A stretch of 64,000 bases of DNA from Streptomyces sp. CHD11 (GTDB taxonomy: Bacteria > Actinomycetota > Actinomycetes > Streptomycetales > Streptomycetaceae), in the NCBI RefSeq assembly GCF_018638295.1, contig NZ_JABTTS010000026.1, positions 93,264 through 157,263 of the forward strand. The letters are read 5' to 3'. The translations under genes were made by a program, and so were the position numbers. Under the pieces are notes generated by a model. It was not told where the DNA came from, searched no databases, and was given only the letters and a program-made list of their open reading frames with translations. This document shows, in pieces, positions 26,732-35,070 of this stretch; the first letter of the stretch is position 1; each line of letters opens with the position of its first letter.

Positions 26732-27739
26732 ATGACGGGGACACGGGGGTGTGACTCCAGCTTGCGGAGATTAGGGCTCGATGGACTGACTCGTCCGGTG
26801 TATACGCAGCTCATCGCGGGGCGGTACCGGGAAGCGGACGAACTCGCCGCCCGCCTGGGCGTTCCGGCCGACGACGTGCGCACGGCGCTGGAGCGACTGA
26901 CGGAACTGGGCCTGCTGCGGACGTCCGGCGAGGACCTCGGCGAGTTGGTGGACCCCCGCCTGGCCCTCAAGGCGCTGCTGCTGCGGCAGATGTCCGGGAT
27001 CGAGGACCGGCTGCGGGAGTTCGAGGAGGACCGCGCCGCCGTCACGGCCCTCATCGACCGGTACTCCGAGGCGTGGCCGGGCGGCCGGGAGCCCGGTTTC
27101 GAGTACGTCAGCGGCCACGCGGCCGTCACCGGCCGGCTGCACGAACTGTCCCGCTCGGCGGACACCGAGTGGCTGGCCCTGCTGCCCGACGGGCCCGCCC
27201 CGGCGAGTTGGCTGGAACCCGCGCAGGAGCTGCACCGGAGGGTCGCGGCCCGCGGTGTGGCGAACCGCGCGGTCACCACGGACAGCGTGCGCGGTGACAC
27301 CCGCTCCGCCCTGCGCACCGTATGGGAGGCCGAACCGGACTGCCGGGTGCGCACCGTTCCGTCGCTGCCCGTGCACCTGCTCCTCGTCGACCGCTCCCTG
27401 GCACTGCTGCCCGCCCATCCGCGCGACCCGTGGCACCGGGTCGTCCAGATCACCCTTCCGGGGGTCGTCGAGGCGCTGAGCTCCCTGTTCGAGCGGGCCT
27501 GGGAGAGCGCGATACCGCTCGACTCCAGCGGGCCGGGACTCGACGGGAACGGGCTCAGCCCGCGCGAGAAGGAACTGCTGCGCCTGATGGCGCGCGGCCT
27601 CAACGACGAGGCGATCCGCCGGCGTCTCGGCGTCTCGCTGCGCACCGTGCGCCGGATCGTCGCCGAACTGTGCGCACGGCTGGGGGCGGCCAGCAGGTTC
27701 GAGGCGGGATACCAGGCGGCCAAACGCGGCTGGATCTGA
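26732..27739 (+). CDS. LuxR-family transcriptional regulator with N-terminal winged helix
   Basis: This 335-aa protein has a C-terminal LuxR-type helix-turn-helix (GLSPREKELLRLMARGLNDEAIRRRLG then SLRTVRRIV, residues about 275-315). An N-terminal TrmB-like winged-helix segment (IAGRYREADELAARLGVPADDVRTALERL) precedes it. The middle region resembles phospholipase D-like sensor parts of actinomycete helix-turn-helix proteins. The ATG at 26732 follows GAGGAGTGACGGA. It lies between the PPTase and the exporter operon. I propose it as the protein that binds the repeated GTTGCC/TGCCTGGC elements, because it is the only LuxR-type gene in the cluster. This is inference. Confidence 0.87.
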   Translation: MTGTRGCDSSLRRLGLDGLTRPVYTQLIAGRYREADELAARLGVPADDVRTALERLTELGLLRTSGEDLGELVDPRLALKALLLRQMSGIEDRLREFEEDRAAVTALIDRYSEAWPGGREPGFEYVSGHAAVTGRLHELSRSADTEWLALLPDGPAPASWLEPAQELHRRVAARGVANRAVTTDSVRGDTRSALRTVWEAEPDCRVRTVPSLPVHLLLVDRSLALLPAHPRDPWHRVVQITLPGVVEALSSLFERAWESAIPLDSSGPGLDGNGLSPREKELLRLMARGLNDEAIRRRLGVSLRTVRRIVAELCARLGAASRFEAGYQAAKRGWI

Positions 27740-27786
27740 CGGCTGCCGGGGGCGGCAGCACCGGCGGCAACTTCCCCTCCCCCCGA

Positions 27787-27807
27787 GTTGCCGGTGCGCT
27801 GCCTGGC
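27787..27807 (+). promoter_or_regulatory. Single copy of the cluster-specific operator motif before the exporter operon
   Basis: GTTGCC (27787-27792), 7 bases and TGCCTGGC (27800-27807) point to the MFS gene at 27900, 92 bp away. Unlike the other three sites it is not paired with an inverted copy, as expected where the upstream gene is transcribed toward it and ends at 27739. It is a full match in both halves. Confidence 0.6.
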
Positions 27808-27899
27808 CGGGCCGGTGGCGCTTCGGCCAGCATGCTGGTCGGGATCCGCGGCACCGGCCCGGACCAGGGAACGCACGGACGGACGGGGAACGGACGACG

Positions 27900-29315
27900 A
27901 TGGCGCGGTCACGTCCCGAGGACGCCGAACAGACCACCGAGGACACCGGGCGGAGCGCCGGGGACTCCGGGAAAGCGGGCGGTGACACCGGACAGAACGG
28001 GAAGCCACCGTCGTTGTGGCGCGACCGCGACTATGTCGTCTGGTGGTCGGGCGAGGGCCTGTCGTCGCTCGGCAACAGCGTCTCGACGCTCGCGTTCCCC
28101 CTGCTCATGCTGCACGTGACCGGATCGGCGGCACAGGCGGGCACCATCACGGTGCTGCACATGCTGGGCCGGCTCGGCACGCTGGTGCTCGGCGGGGCGC
28201 TGTCGGACCGGGTGTCGCGACGCCTTCTGCTGGGCCTGGCCGCGCTGGTCGAGGCGCTGTCGATGGGGGCCGTCGCCTGGCTGGTCTACCGGGGCGACCC
28301 CTCGGTCCTGGGGCTCGACACGCTGGCGTTCGTCAGCGGACTCGGGGCCGGGCTGCGATCCGGCGTGACCTCGCCGGTGCTGCGCCGGATCGTGCCGAAG
28401 GAGCGGATCGCCGACGCCACGGCGCAGGGCATGGGCCGCGACATGCTGGCCCAGCTCCTCGGCGCCCCGCTGGGCGGCCTGCTGTACTCGATGGCACGCT
28501 GGATACCGTTCCTGTTCGACGCCATCTCCTTCCTGTTCATCACCCTCAGCTCGTTCCTCATCCGCCGGCCGCTCGGCCCGGACCGACAGGACGACGGGGA
28601 GGACCGGCCGGGCCTGGCCGCCGACGTCAAGGACGGGCTGCGCATGATCCGGCGCAGCGACTACCTGGTGTTCACCCTCGTCTGGGGCGCCGCACTGAAC
28701 GCGGTGGCGCAGGGCTTCACCCTGCTCTTCGTGGTCATGGTGCAGCACCGGGGCGGCGGACCGACCACCATCGGCGCGGTGACCTCCCTGGCGGTCGCCG
28801 GCGGCGTGATGGGGGCCGTGCTGGGTCCGTGGCTGATGCGGCGTATCGGCGCCCGCCGCGTCCTGCTGCTGTCCGCCTGGCTGTTCACGGCCTCCTTCGC
28901 CGCGGTGGCGGTCGCGCCCCGGCCCTGGCAGATCGGCCTGGTGTTGATGGTCGGCATGACCAGCATGATCCCGATGAACGTCGTCACGGAGTCCTACGAG
29001 ATCCGGCTGGTCCCCGACGCGTATCTCGGACGGGTCGCGGCCACCGGGCAGTTCGGCTTCCAGGCCGTGCAGTGGACCGGACCGCTGGTGGCCGGCGTAC
29101 TCGCCGACTCACTGGGCGTGGCGCCGGCCGTGCTGGTCCTGGCCGCCGCCATGGCCGTGCTGGCGCTCACCCTGCACCTGGGCCGGCGCCGCCTCGCTCT
29201 CCTGGACGTTCCGCTCGATCAGGTCCAGGAGCTCCCGGCCGATGACGCGGGACCCGTCCTGACCCCCGCGGACGACGCCGTGCTGATCCGATCGTCGAAG
29301 GACCGGACGGGCTGA
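27900..29315 (+). CDS. MFS transporter, putative lipopeptide exporter
   Basis: The 471-aa protein has about 12 predicted membrane spans, with a polar N-terminal tail of 40 residues rich in E, T and G. The segment GGALSDRVSRRLLLG is the MFS loop 2-3 motif. It resembles the EntS/drug-efflux MFS type. It heads a run of four genes (transporter, KASIII-like, ACP, ligase) separated by 30 bp, 47 bp and an overlap, and its promoter region carries the cluster motif. Export of the product is the likely role, which may also give self-resistance. Confidence 0.88.
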   Translation: MARSRPEDAEQTTEDTGRSAGDSGKAGGDTGQNGKPPSLWRDRDYVVWWSGEGLSSLGNSVSTLAFPLLMLHVTGSAAQAGTITVLHMLGRLGTLVLGGALSDRVSRRLLLGLAALVEALSMGAVAWLVYRGDPSVLGLDTLAFVSGLGAGLRSGVTSPVLRRIVPKERIADATAQGMGRDMLAQLLGAPLGGLLYSMARWIPFLFDAISFLFITLSSFLIRRPLGPDRQDDGEDRPGLAADVKDGLRMIRRSDYLVFTLVWGAALNAVAQGFTLLFVVMVQHRGGGPTTIGAVTSLAVAGGVMGAVLGPWLMRRIGARRVLLLSAWLFTASFAAVAVAPRPWQIGLVLMVGMTSMIPMNVVTESYEIRLVPDAYLGRVAATGQFGFQAVQWTGPLVAGVLADSLGVAPAVLVLAAAMAVLALTLHLGRRRLALLDVPLDQVQELPADDAGPVLTPADDAVLIRSSKDRTG

Positions 29316-29345
29316 TCCACCCCGTCCGGCAGGAAGGAACCACGC

Positions 29346-30374
29346 ATGGACACGTCATCGGAACCGGGCATCGTCGCCATGGGCATGGCCTTCGGCGAGC
29401 GGCATGAGGTGGCGGCGACGGCGGCCGGCTACGTTCCCGATCCCGAGGCGGTCATGGCCCTCGGCTACCGGACCTACCACCGCGCCGCCCCCGGCGTCAC
29501 CGCCGTCGATCTGGCCGCCGGGGCCGCGCGGGAGGCCCTGGAGAACGCCGATGTCGTCCCCGCCGATCTCGACCTGATCGTCGTCGGCAACTCCGACGTC
29601 CCGGACTACCTGGGCTGGGACCCCTCGGCGGCCGTGGCGCGGGCCCTGGGCGCACACGGCACGCCCACCACGCTGTTCACGCAGGCGTGCGCGGCATGGT
29701 CGCCGGCCCTGGACCACGCCGCCGGTGCGATGGCCCTCTCCCCCGGCACCGGGACCGCGCTGGTGGTCATGGTGAACGTGATGAGCGAGGCGCACGGCAA
29801 CCGGATGGACTTCAACGGCTGTGTGGCCAGCGACGGAGCCGTCGCCGCCGTCGTCCGCCGCGGGCATCCGCGGCTGCGCCGGCTGTCCTCGGCGCAGTTC
29901 ACCAACCCGGAGTACGCGGACCTGTTCCGCATCGAGTACGGCGGGGCGGCCGTGCCGCTGCCGCCGCCGGGACGCGGGCTGAAGGACGTCAGCCCGATGG
30001 CCTCCGTCTACCGGCATTTCGACCGGGACCCGGAGCGCTTCCAGGCGTTCATGAAGGAGATCACCGCGCGGCTCGCGGACGTCGTCGACGAGGCCCTGGC
30101 ACGCGCGGGGCGGGACCGGTCGGAACTGGCCCGGTTGATCCATATCAACGACAGCCGGCAGACGTTCCGGGCGGTGTCCGACGCCGTCGGCATCCCCCTG
30201 GACCGCACCAACGCCGAACTGGCCCGCTCCCTGGGCCATATGGGCTGTGCCGACCAGCTGGTCTGCCTCTGGCGGCACATCGAGGCCGGTGAACTGGCCC
30301 GCGGGGACCTGGTGGCCCTCACAGGTGTCGCGTCCCCCGGGATGCACTGGTTCTGCACGCTCGTCGAAGTGTGA
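29346..30374 (+). CDS. KASIII-like acyltransferase/ketosynthase with altered active site
   Basis: This 342-aa thiolase-fold protein has the nucleophile Cys115 in LFTQACAAW. The FabH-type histidine is seen in LIHINDSRQTF. At the place of the FabH asparagine (GNTSAAS) it reads LGHMGCAD, so Asn is replaced by His. True FabH enzymes use Cys-His-Asn to decarboxylate malonyl-ACP. Variants that lost Asn transfer an acyl group without condensation, for example CerJ-like enzymes and the CloN2-type acyltransferases of aminocoumarin pathways. With an ACP and a ligase directly downstream, acyl transfer from that ACP to the peptide is the favoured role (inference). Confidence 0.82.
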   Translation: MDTSSEPGIVAMGMAFGERHEVAATAAGYVPDPEAVMALGYRTYHRAAPGVTAVDLAAGAAREALENADVVPADLDLIVVGNSDVPDYLGWDPSAAVARALGAHGTPTTLFTQACAAWSPALDHAAGAMALSPGTGTALVVMVNVMSEAHGNRMDFNGCVASDGAVAAVVRRGHPRLRRLSSAQFTNPEYADLFRIEYGGAAVPLPPPGRGLKDVSPMASVYRHFDRDPERFQAFMKEITARLADVVDEALARAGRDRSELARLIHINDSRQTFRAVSDAVGIPLDRTNAELARSLGHMGCADQLVCLWRHIEAGELARGDLVALTGVASPGMHWFCTLVEV

Positions 30375-30421
30375 GACGGCCCGCCCAGCACGTCAGCAGC
30401 TGCGAAAGGACCCAACGGAAC

Positions 30422-30721
30422 ATGGCCGCCGATCCCCCCTCCACGCCGGTGATGCCTCCCGCCCCCTCCGAGGCGGACATCGCCGGTTTCCTCGTCGAGC
30501 GCTTCCTGTCCGGGCTCGACGCCGCAGATCTGGATCCGGAGTACGACCTGCTCGCCACCGCGGTGATCGACAGTCTCGGGATCCTCCACATCGCGTCCTG
30601 GCTGGCGGACGAGCACGGCGTCGAACTGCCCGACGAGGAGCTCGCCGGACGTAACTTCCGCACCGTGCGCGCCATCCGGGCCACGGCCGGGCGCGCGGTC
30701 GCCGGCCAGGGGCGCTCATGA
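30422..30721 (+). CDS. Free-standing carrier protein paired with the ligase
   Basis: The 99-aa protein has the phosphopantetheine site at Ser51 in LLATAVIDSLGILHIASW. The ATG at 30422 follows GAAAGG. Its stop overlaps the start of the adenylating enzyme (ATGA at 30718-30721), so both proteins are probably made in equal amounts and act together. It is quite different from the lipid ACP at 22079. It likely carries the acid activated by the downstream ligase until the KASIII-like enzyme takes it. Confidence 0.85.
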   Translation: MAADPPSTPVMPPAPSEADIAGFLVERFLSGLDAADLDPEYDLLATAVIDSLGILHIASWLADEHGVELPDEELAGRNFRTVRAIRATAGRAVAGQGRS

Positions 30722-32214
30722 CCGCCCCGCTGCCCCTCGCGGCGGCGTTCACCGCCCGTGCCGCCCGGCGGCCGTCCGCCCCCGCGCTCGTCTGGGAGGG
30801 CCGGACGACCACCTACGGCGAGCTGCACGCCATGGCCTGCCGTGCCCGTGCCCAGGTGGAGGCCGCCGCGCCGCACCCCGGCCGCCCGGTGGGCCTGCGC
30901 CTGCGGAAGTCACCGGAGGCGGTGGCCCTCGTCCTGGGCTGTCTGATGGCGGGCCGCGCCTTCCTGCTGCCCTCCCACGAACTGCCCGACCTGCCGCTCA
31001 AGGAGTTGTACCAGCAGGCCGGATGCGCGGTGGTCCTCGGCCTGACGGGCGATCCGCTGGTGGACGTCGTGGTGGACCCGTCCGGCGCCGCTCCGGGCGC
31101 CGGTGCGCCGCGCCCGCCCGCCGGGGTCGCCGAGGGCGACACCGGCTTCCTGCTGACCACGTCCGGTTCGACGGGTCTGCCGAAGATCGTGCCGCTGTCC
31201 CAGGGGGCCGTGGCCCGGTTCACCGCGTGGGCGGCGGACACCTTCCCCCTGGGTCCGGGCTCCGCGGTCCTCAACTACGCGCCGCTCAACTTCGATCTGT
31301 GCCTGCTGGACGTGTGGAGCACCCTCGCCCGCGGCGGGACGGTGGTGCTGGCCGACCCCGAGCGCGGCACCTCGGCGCGCTATCTGCACGACCTGGTCGC
31401 CGGCCACCGCGTGACGCTGGTCCAGGGCGTCCCGCTGCTGTTCGAGCTGCTCATCCGGGCCGCGGCCGGGGCGGGCCCGCTGACCACCCCGGAGCACCTG
31501 GTTCTCGCGGGCGAGGCGATGCCGGCCCGGGTGCTGGCGGGCCTGCCCGGGGTGTTCCCGCACGCCCGCTGGTTCAACAACTACGGCTGCACCGAGACGA
31601 ACAACAGCTTCCTCCACGAGGTGGACCGCACCGCGCCGGTCAGCGCACCGCTGCCGATCGGCCGCCCCCTGCCCGGCGTGCGCTGGCTGATCACCGGGGA
31701 CGACGGCCGCGCCCTGACCGGTCCCGGCCAGGGCGAACTGCTCGTCAGCACCCCCTTCCAGACGACCGGTTACGTCAACGTGCCCGGCGGCCCGAAGTTC
31801 GCCCCGCACCGCGACGGTGTGCCCGGGGTGGTGTACTACCGCAGCGGCGACGTCGCCCGGTGGCACGAGGACGGTTCGCTGAGCGTGCTCGGGCGGACCG
31901 ACCACATGGTCAAGGTGCGCGGTACCCAGGTCAGCACCCAGCACGTCGAGAGCATTCTGCTGGAGCACCCGGGGGTCGCGGAGGCGGCCGTCGTCGCGCT
32001 CCCGGACCCGGTCGCCGGTCACCGCCTGCACGCGCGCGTCCGGCCGGCCGCGCCCGGCTCCGTGGGTGTCCTGGCACTGCGTCAGTACTGTGCCGAGCGG
32101 GCGGTGCGGGCGGCCGTGCCCAGCGCGTTCGAGATGGTGTCCGAGCCGTTGCCGAGGACGTCGACGGGGAAGGTCGACCGCAACCGGATCCGGGAGTCGC
32201 TGAGCACGGCCTGA
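30718..32214 (+). CDS. Stand-alone adenylation enzyme (acid- or amino-acid:ACP ligase)
   Basis: This 498-aa AMP-binding enzyme has the P-loop TTSGSTGLPK, the NNYGCTETN motif and a C-terminal lysine in TSTGKVDRNRI. It has neither condensation nor carrier domains, so it works with the ACP encoded just upstream. The residues in the substrate-pocket positions read D-L-L-Q-V-A-N-N-S-K. The D-L-L start recalls proline-activating pyrrole-pathway enzymes, but the rest does not match any code I know. It is not a FAAL: the WLPxxHDMGL motif is absent. A hairpin terminator follows. It ends the lipopeptide cluster on this side. Confidence 0.83.
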   Translation: MTAPLPLAAAFTARAARRPSAPALVWEGRTTTYGELHAMACRARAQVEAAAPHPGRPVGLRLRKSPEAVALVLGCLMAGRAFLLPSHELPDLPLKELYQQAGCAVVLGLTGDPLVDVVVDPSGAAPGAGAPRPPAGVAEGDTGFLLTTSGSTGLPKIVPLSQGAVARFTAWAADTFPLGPGSAVLNYAPLNFDLCLLDVWSTLARGGTVVLADPERGTSARYLHDLVAGHRVTLVQGVPLLFELLIRAAAGAGPLTTPEHLVLAGEAMPARVLAGLPGVFPHARWFNNYGCTETNNSFLHEVDRTAPVSAPLPIGRPLPGVRWLITGDDGRALTGPGQGELLVSTPFQTTGYVNVPGGPKFAPHRDGVPGVVYYRSGDVARWHEDGSLSVLGRTDHMVKVRGTQVSTQHVESILLEHPGVAEAAVVALPDPVAGHRLHARVRPAAPGSVGVLALRQYCAERAVRAAVPSAFEMVSEPLPRTSTGKVDRNRIRESLSTA

Positions 32215-32224
32215 CACGAGCACG

Positions 32225-32264
32225 AAAGGAGGGCTGCCCGGCCGTGGCCGGGCAGCCCCCCTTT
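32225..32264. terminator. Strong bidirectional terminator hairpin
   Basis: Arms 32225-32243 and 32246-32264 pair over 19 positions with a single mismatch (A against C); the ends are AAAGG and CCTTT. It lies between the convergent ligase (ends 32214) and membrane protein (ends 32281). The flanking A and T runs give an approximate T-tract on both strands. It marks a clear right boundary of the NRPS cluster. Confidence 0.8.
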
Positions 32265-32280
32265 CCGCCGTCGCCCGCCG

Positions 32281-33219
32281 TCAGCGCAGCGCCGTGCGGA
32301 AGGCCTTGGCCACCGAGGTGACGCCGATCGCGAGCACGATGACCGCCGCCCCGCCGTAGGCCGATTCCCGGGACTCCCACAGGGTCGTGGCGTCGGCGAG
32401 GAAGTCGGGGTTGAACAGCTCCTGCCGGTACAGCACCCAGGCCAGCGGCAGCGTGAACACCGCATGGGCGAGCGCGTACCAGCCGGCCAGCCGCACGGTC
32501 CAGCCCTGGCCGGCCACCCGGGCGACCCCGACCACCGCGAGGCCGGCGAGACCCGCCAGAACCGGCCACAGCCAGCCCTCCCACAGGTCCGGGTTCAGCA
32601 CCTCCAGATGTTCGCCGCCGTCCGCCCGGTACGGCTCGGCGGTGTGCTGCCAGACGATCAGCGCGAACAGCAGCACGTTCCACGTCACGGCGGTCAGCGC
32701 CGCGAGGCCGCCCCGGTCGGGCCGCGGGACGTCGGGCAGTTCGTCCGGTGTCCAGCGGTCGCCCGTGGTGCCGCGGCGCTGCCGGATCCGCTCCGTCACG
32801 CCGAACACCACCGTGACCGCGGCGACCACCTGGGCGCCGACGCCTATCAGCGTGCCGGCGCCGACGCGCAGGGCCGCACCGGGGCCGCCTCCGTCGGCCA
32901 TCTCCAGCAGTGCGAGTCCGAGGGAGAGGGCCGGCAGCACGCCGGCCAGCAGCGCGACCATCACACGCACATAGGCGGGATACAGGTCGGGCCCGATCAG
33001 GACCAGCGGCCGTTCGGTGCACCGGGCCGCGTACCGCACCGGGTCCCCCAGCTCGCCGAGCACCTCCCGCTCGGCCGCCCGGTGGTCGTCGGCGCCGCGG
33101 CCGTCGATGGTGTCGGCGATGGTGGCCCGGAGTTCCCGGGCCATGTCGTCACGCTGGTCCGCCGGAAGCCGCCGGACGACCTCGTGGACGTAGCGCTCGG
33201 TGAGCACCCCCGTACTCAT
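32281..33219 (-). CDS. Membrane protein with N-terminal HAAS-like domain, PadR partner
   Basis: This 312-aa protein has a soluble N-terminal part (VLTERYVHEVVRRLPADQRDDMARELRATIAD) typical of HAAS/permease-prefix domains, followed by about six hydrophobic spans. The ATG at 33219 overlaps the stop of the PadR gene (ATGA). Pairs of PadR and HAAS membrane proteins are common in actinomycetes, where the regulator usually controls its own operon. The exact function is unknown. Two hydrophobic blocks are separated by a charged linker (GVTERIRQRRGTTGDRW). Confidence 0.8.
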   Translation of the reverse strand: MSTGVLTERYVHEVVRRLPADQRDDMARELRATIADTIDGRGADDHRAAEREVLGELGDPVRYAARCTERPLVLIGPDLYPAYVRVMVALLAGVLPALSLGLALLEMADGGGPGAALRVGAGTLIGVGAQVVAAVTVVFGVTERIRQRRGTTGDRWTPDELPDVPRPDRGGLAALTAVTWNVLLFALIVWQHTAEPYRADGGEHLEVLNPDLWEGWLWPVLAGLAGLAVVGVARVAGQGWTVRLAGWYALAHAVFTLPLAWVLYRQELFNPDFLADATTLWESRESAYGGAAVIVLAIGVTSVAKAFRTALR

Positions 33220-33563
33220 TCGTTCTCCTTGGTGAGTCGTGAGATCGAAGCGACGAGATCCTGCCATTCACGCACCAGGCCCTCCCGGACCCGGGATCCA
33301 TCGGGACTGACCGAATAGAACTTGCGCGGCCGGGACTCGTCGGTGTTCCACTCGCTGGTCAGCAGCCCCTGTTTCTCCAGGCGCCGCAGCAGCGGGTACA
33401 GCGTGTTTCCGTCGACGGTGACCCCCGCGTCGTCGAGCGTCTCCAGAAGCGCATAGCCGTACTGCGGTTTCCGGAGCAGCGCCAGACACGCGAGCACCAC
33501 CGTCCCGCGGCGCAGCTCCTGCGCCTGGCTCAGGGTCAGTTCTTCTACGGACACGACGCACAC
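33216..33563 (-). CDS. PadR-family transcriptional regulator
   Basis: The 115-aa protein is a PadR winged-helix regulator. RRGTVVLACLALLRKPQYGYALLETL and GNTLYPLLRRLEKQGLLTSEW form the DNA-binding part, and a short C-terminal dimerising helix follows. The reading starts at a GTG; an in-frame GTG giving SVEELTLSQ is an equally likely start. It is the first gene of a two-gene operon with the membrane protein and probably represses it. The sequence just upstream, ACACAATACTGTGCGGCGCAC, holds short inverted repeats of the sort bound by PadR dimers. Confidence 0.88.
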   Translation of the reverse strand: MCVVSVEELTLSQAQELRRGTVVLACLALLRKPQYGYALLETLDDAGVTVDGNTLYPLLRRLEKQGLLTSEWNTDESRPRKFYSVSPDGSRVREGLVREWQDLVASISRLTKENE

Positions 33564-33742
33564 AATACTGTGCGGCGCACACTAATGTCACCACCCAGGC
33601 ATGCGGGCGCTCCCCGGATTCCCGGAAGCACTGGGCGACGCCACGCCGCACGAGGGAGAGCAGGGACCCGGCGGCCGTCTCACCGTCCGCGCACCCCCGG
33701 TGTCCGCTTGTCACCGGGGCGGTCGGGGCACTACTGTCGCCA

Positions 33743-33902
33743 CGCCTTGGTGACGGGAAATCGGTGCGATACCGGTGCGGCCCTCGCCACTGTGATCGGG
33801 AAGTCCGGCTCCGGCCCTCGCGGGCAGCCACTGGGTCCTCCGGGACCCGGGAAGGCGGAGCACGGGCGGTGGTACCCGTCAGCCAGGAGACCGGCCAAGG
33901 CG
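33743..33902 (+). ncRNA. Cobalamin riboswitch
   Basis: The closing stem P1 is CGCCTTGG (33743-33750) with CCAAGGCG (33895-33902). Between them lie the typical landmarks: TGACGGGAAATCGGTGCGAT near the start, GCCACTG in the middle, and the B12 box AGCCAGGAGACCGG at 33880-33893. It precedes cbiM by 41 bp, so cobalamin would switch off expression of the cobalt importer. The rest of the 33564-33943 gap holds no gene that I can see. Confidence 0.93.
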
Positions 33903-33943
33903 CGTCAACCATCCACGAGGTGCTGGAGAGGGTCTGCTGAGCC

Positions 33944-34645
33944 ATGCACATTGCCGAGGGTTTTCTGCCTCCGGCGCACGCGGTCGCCTGGGGCGTCGCG
34001 TCGGCGCCGTTCGTCGTCCACGGAGCCCGGTCGCTCGTCCGTGAAGTGAGGGAACATCCCGAGAGCACCCTGCTGCTCGGCGCGTCGGGAGCCTTCGTCT
34101 TCGTCCTGTCCGCTCTGAAACTGCCGTCCGTGACCGGGAGTTGTTCCCATCCCACCGGCACAGGGCTCGGTGCGATCCTGTTCCGGCCGCCGGTGATGGC
34201 GGTGCTGGGCACCATCACCCTGCTGTTCCAGGCGCTGCTCCTCGCCCACGGCGGGCTGACCACGCTCGGCGCCAACGTCTTCTCGATGGCGGTCGTCGGC
34301 CCGTGGGCCGGGTACGGCGTCTACCGGCTCCTGCGCCGCTCGGGCGTGCCGCTGATGGGCGCCGTGTTCTGCGGCGCGTTCACCGCCGACCTGTCGACCT
34401 ACTGCGTGACCAGCGTGCAGCTGGCGCTCGCCTTCCCCGACTCCGGCAGCGGATTCCTGGGCGCGCTGGGCAAGTTCGGGTCCATCTTCGCCGTGACGCA
34501 GATCCCGCTCGCCGTGAGCGAGGGGCTGCTGACCGTGCTGGTGATGCGCATGCTGGTGCGGTCGAGCAAGGGGGAGCTGACCCGCCTGGGGGTGCTCGCG
34601 GCCTCGGTGGCCGGGCGCGGGCCGGCCGGGGCGGTGGCCCGATGA
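33944..34645 (+). CDS. cbiM: Cobalt ECF transporter substrate-binding membrane protein CbiM
   Basis: This 233-aa integral membrane protein begins with MHIAEGFLPPAHA, the N-terminal metal-binding MHIxEG motif of CbiM in which the His at position 2 helps to hold cobalt. Further landmarks are LPSVTGSCSHPTGTGLG and SVQLALAF. With CbiN it forms the cobalt-specific part of the energy-coupling-factor importer. It is under the cobalamin riboswitch and its stop overlaps the start of cbiN (ATGA). The cobalt it imports would be used for B12 synthesis. Confidence 0.95.
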   Translation: MHIAEGFLPPAHAVAWGVASAPFVVHGARSLVREVREHPESTLLLGASGAFVFVLSALKLPSVTGSCSHPTGTGLGAILFRPPVMAVLGTITLLFQALLLAHGGLTTLGANVFSMAVVGPWAGYGVYRLLRRSGVPLMGAVFCGAFTADLSTYCVTSVQLALAFPDSGSGFLGALGKFGSIFAVTQIPLAVSEGLLTVLVMRMLVRSSKGELTRLGVLAASVAGRGPAGAVAR

Positions 34646-35064
34646 GCCGTCACGCGAAGGTCAACGGTCTGCTGCTGCTTCTCGTGGCGGCGCTCGCCGT
34701 GATTCCGCTGGTGTTCGGACTCGGCGACCACAAGGAGGAGCCTTTCGCCGGCGCGGACGCCGAGGCGGAGACGGCGATCACCGAGATCGCCCCTGACTAC
34801 GAACCCTGGTTCTCCCCGCTGTACGAACCGCCGTCCGGCGAGGTCGAGTCGGCGCTGTTCGCCCTTCAGGCGGCGATCGGCGCGGGCGTCCTCGCGTACT
34901 ACTTCGGACTGCGGCGCGGGCGGCGGCAGGCCGGGGCGGAGGCGCCTGCGCGGATGCCGGACGCGACGGCCGCGACGGCCGGCGCGGGCGGTGGCGGGGC
35001 CCTGCCGGGGGCCACGCCGGACTCCGCCGGCGGCGGCACGGCCGTCCCCGGGCCGCGGGACTGA
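34642..35064 (+). CDS. cbiN: Cobalt transport accessory protein CbiN
   Basis: The 140-aa protein has one N-terminal membrane span (VNGLLLLLVAALAVIPLVFG) and a second one near residues 75-95. An exposed acidic loop, AETAITEIAPDYEPWF, lies between them. This is the two-span CbiN form that activates CbiM. The family is normally about 100 aa; here a long tail rich in A, G and P follows the second span and carries no recognisable domain. It is coupled to cbiM by an ATGA overlap. Confidence 0.92.
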   Translation: MSRHAKVNGLLLLLVAALAVIPLVFGLGDHKEEPFAGADAEAETAITEIAPDYEPWFSPLYEPPSGEVESALFALQAAIGAGVLAYYFGLRRGRRQAGAEAPARMPDATAATAGAGGGGALPGATPDSAGGGTAVPGPRD

Positions 35065-35070
35065 GCCTTC

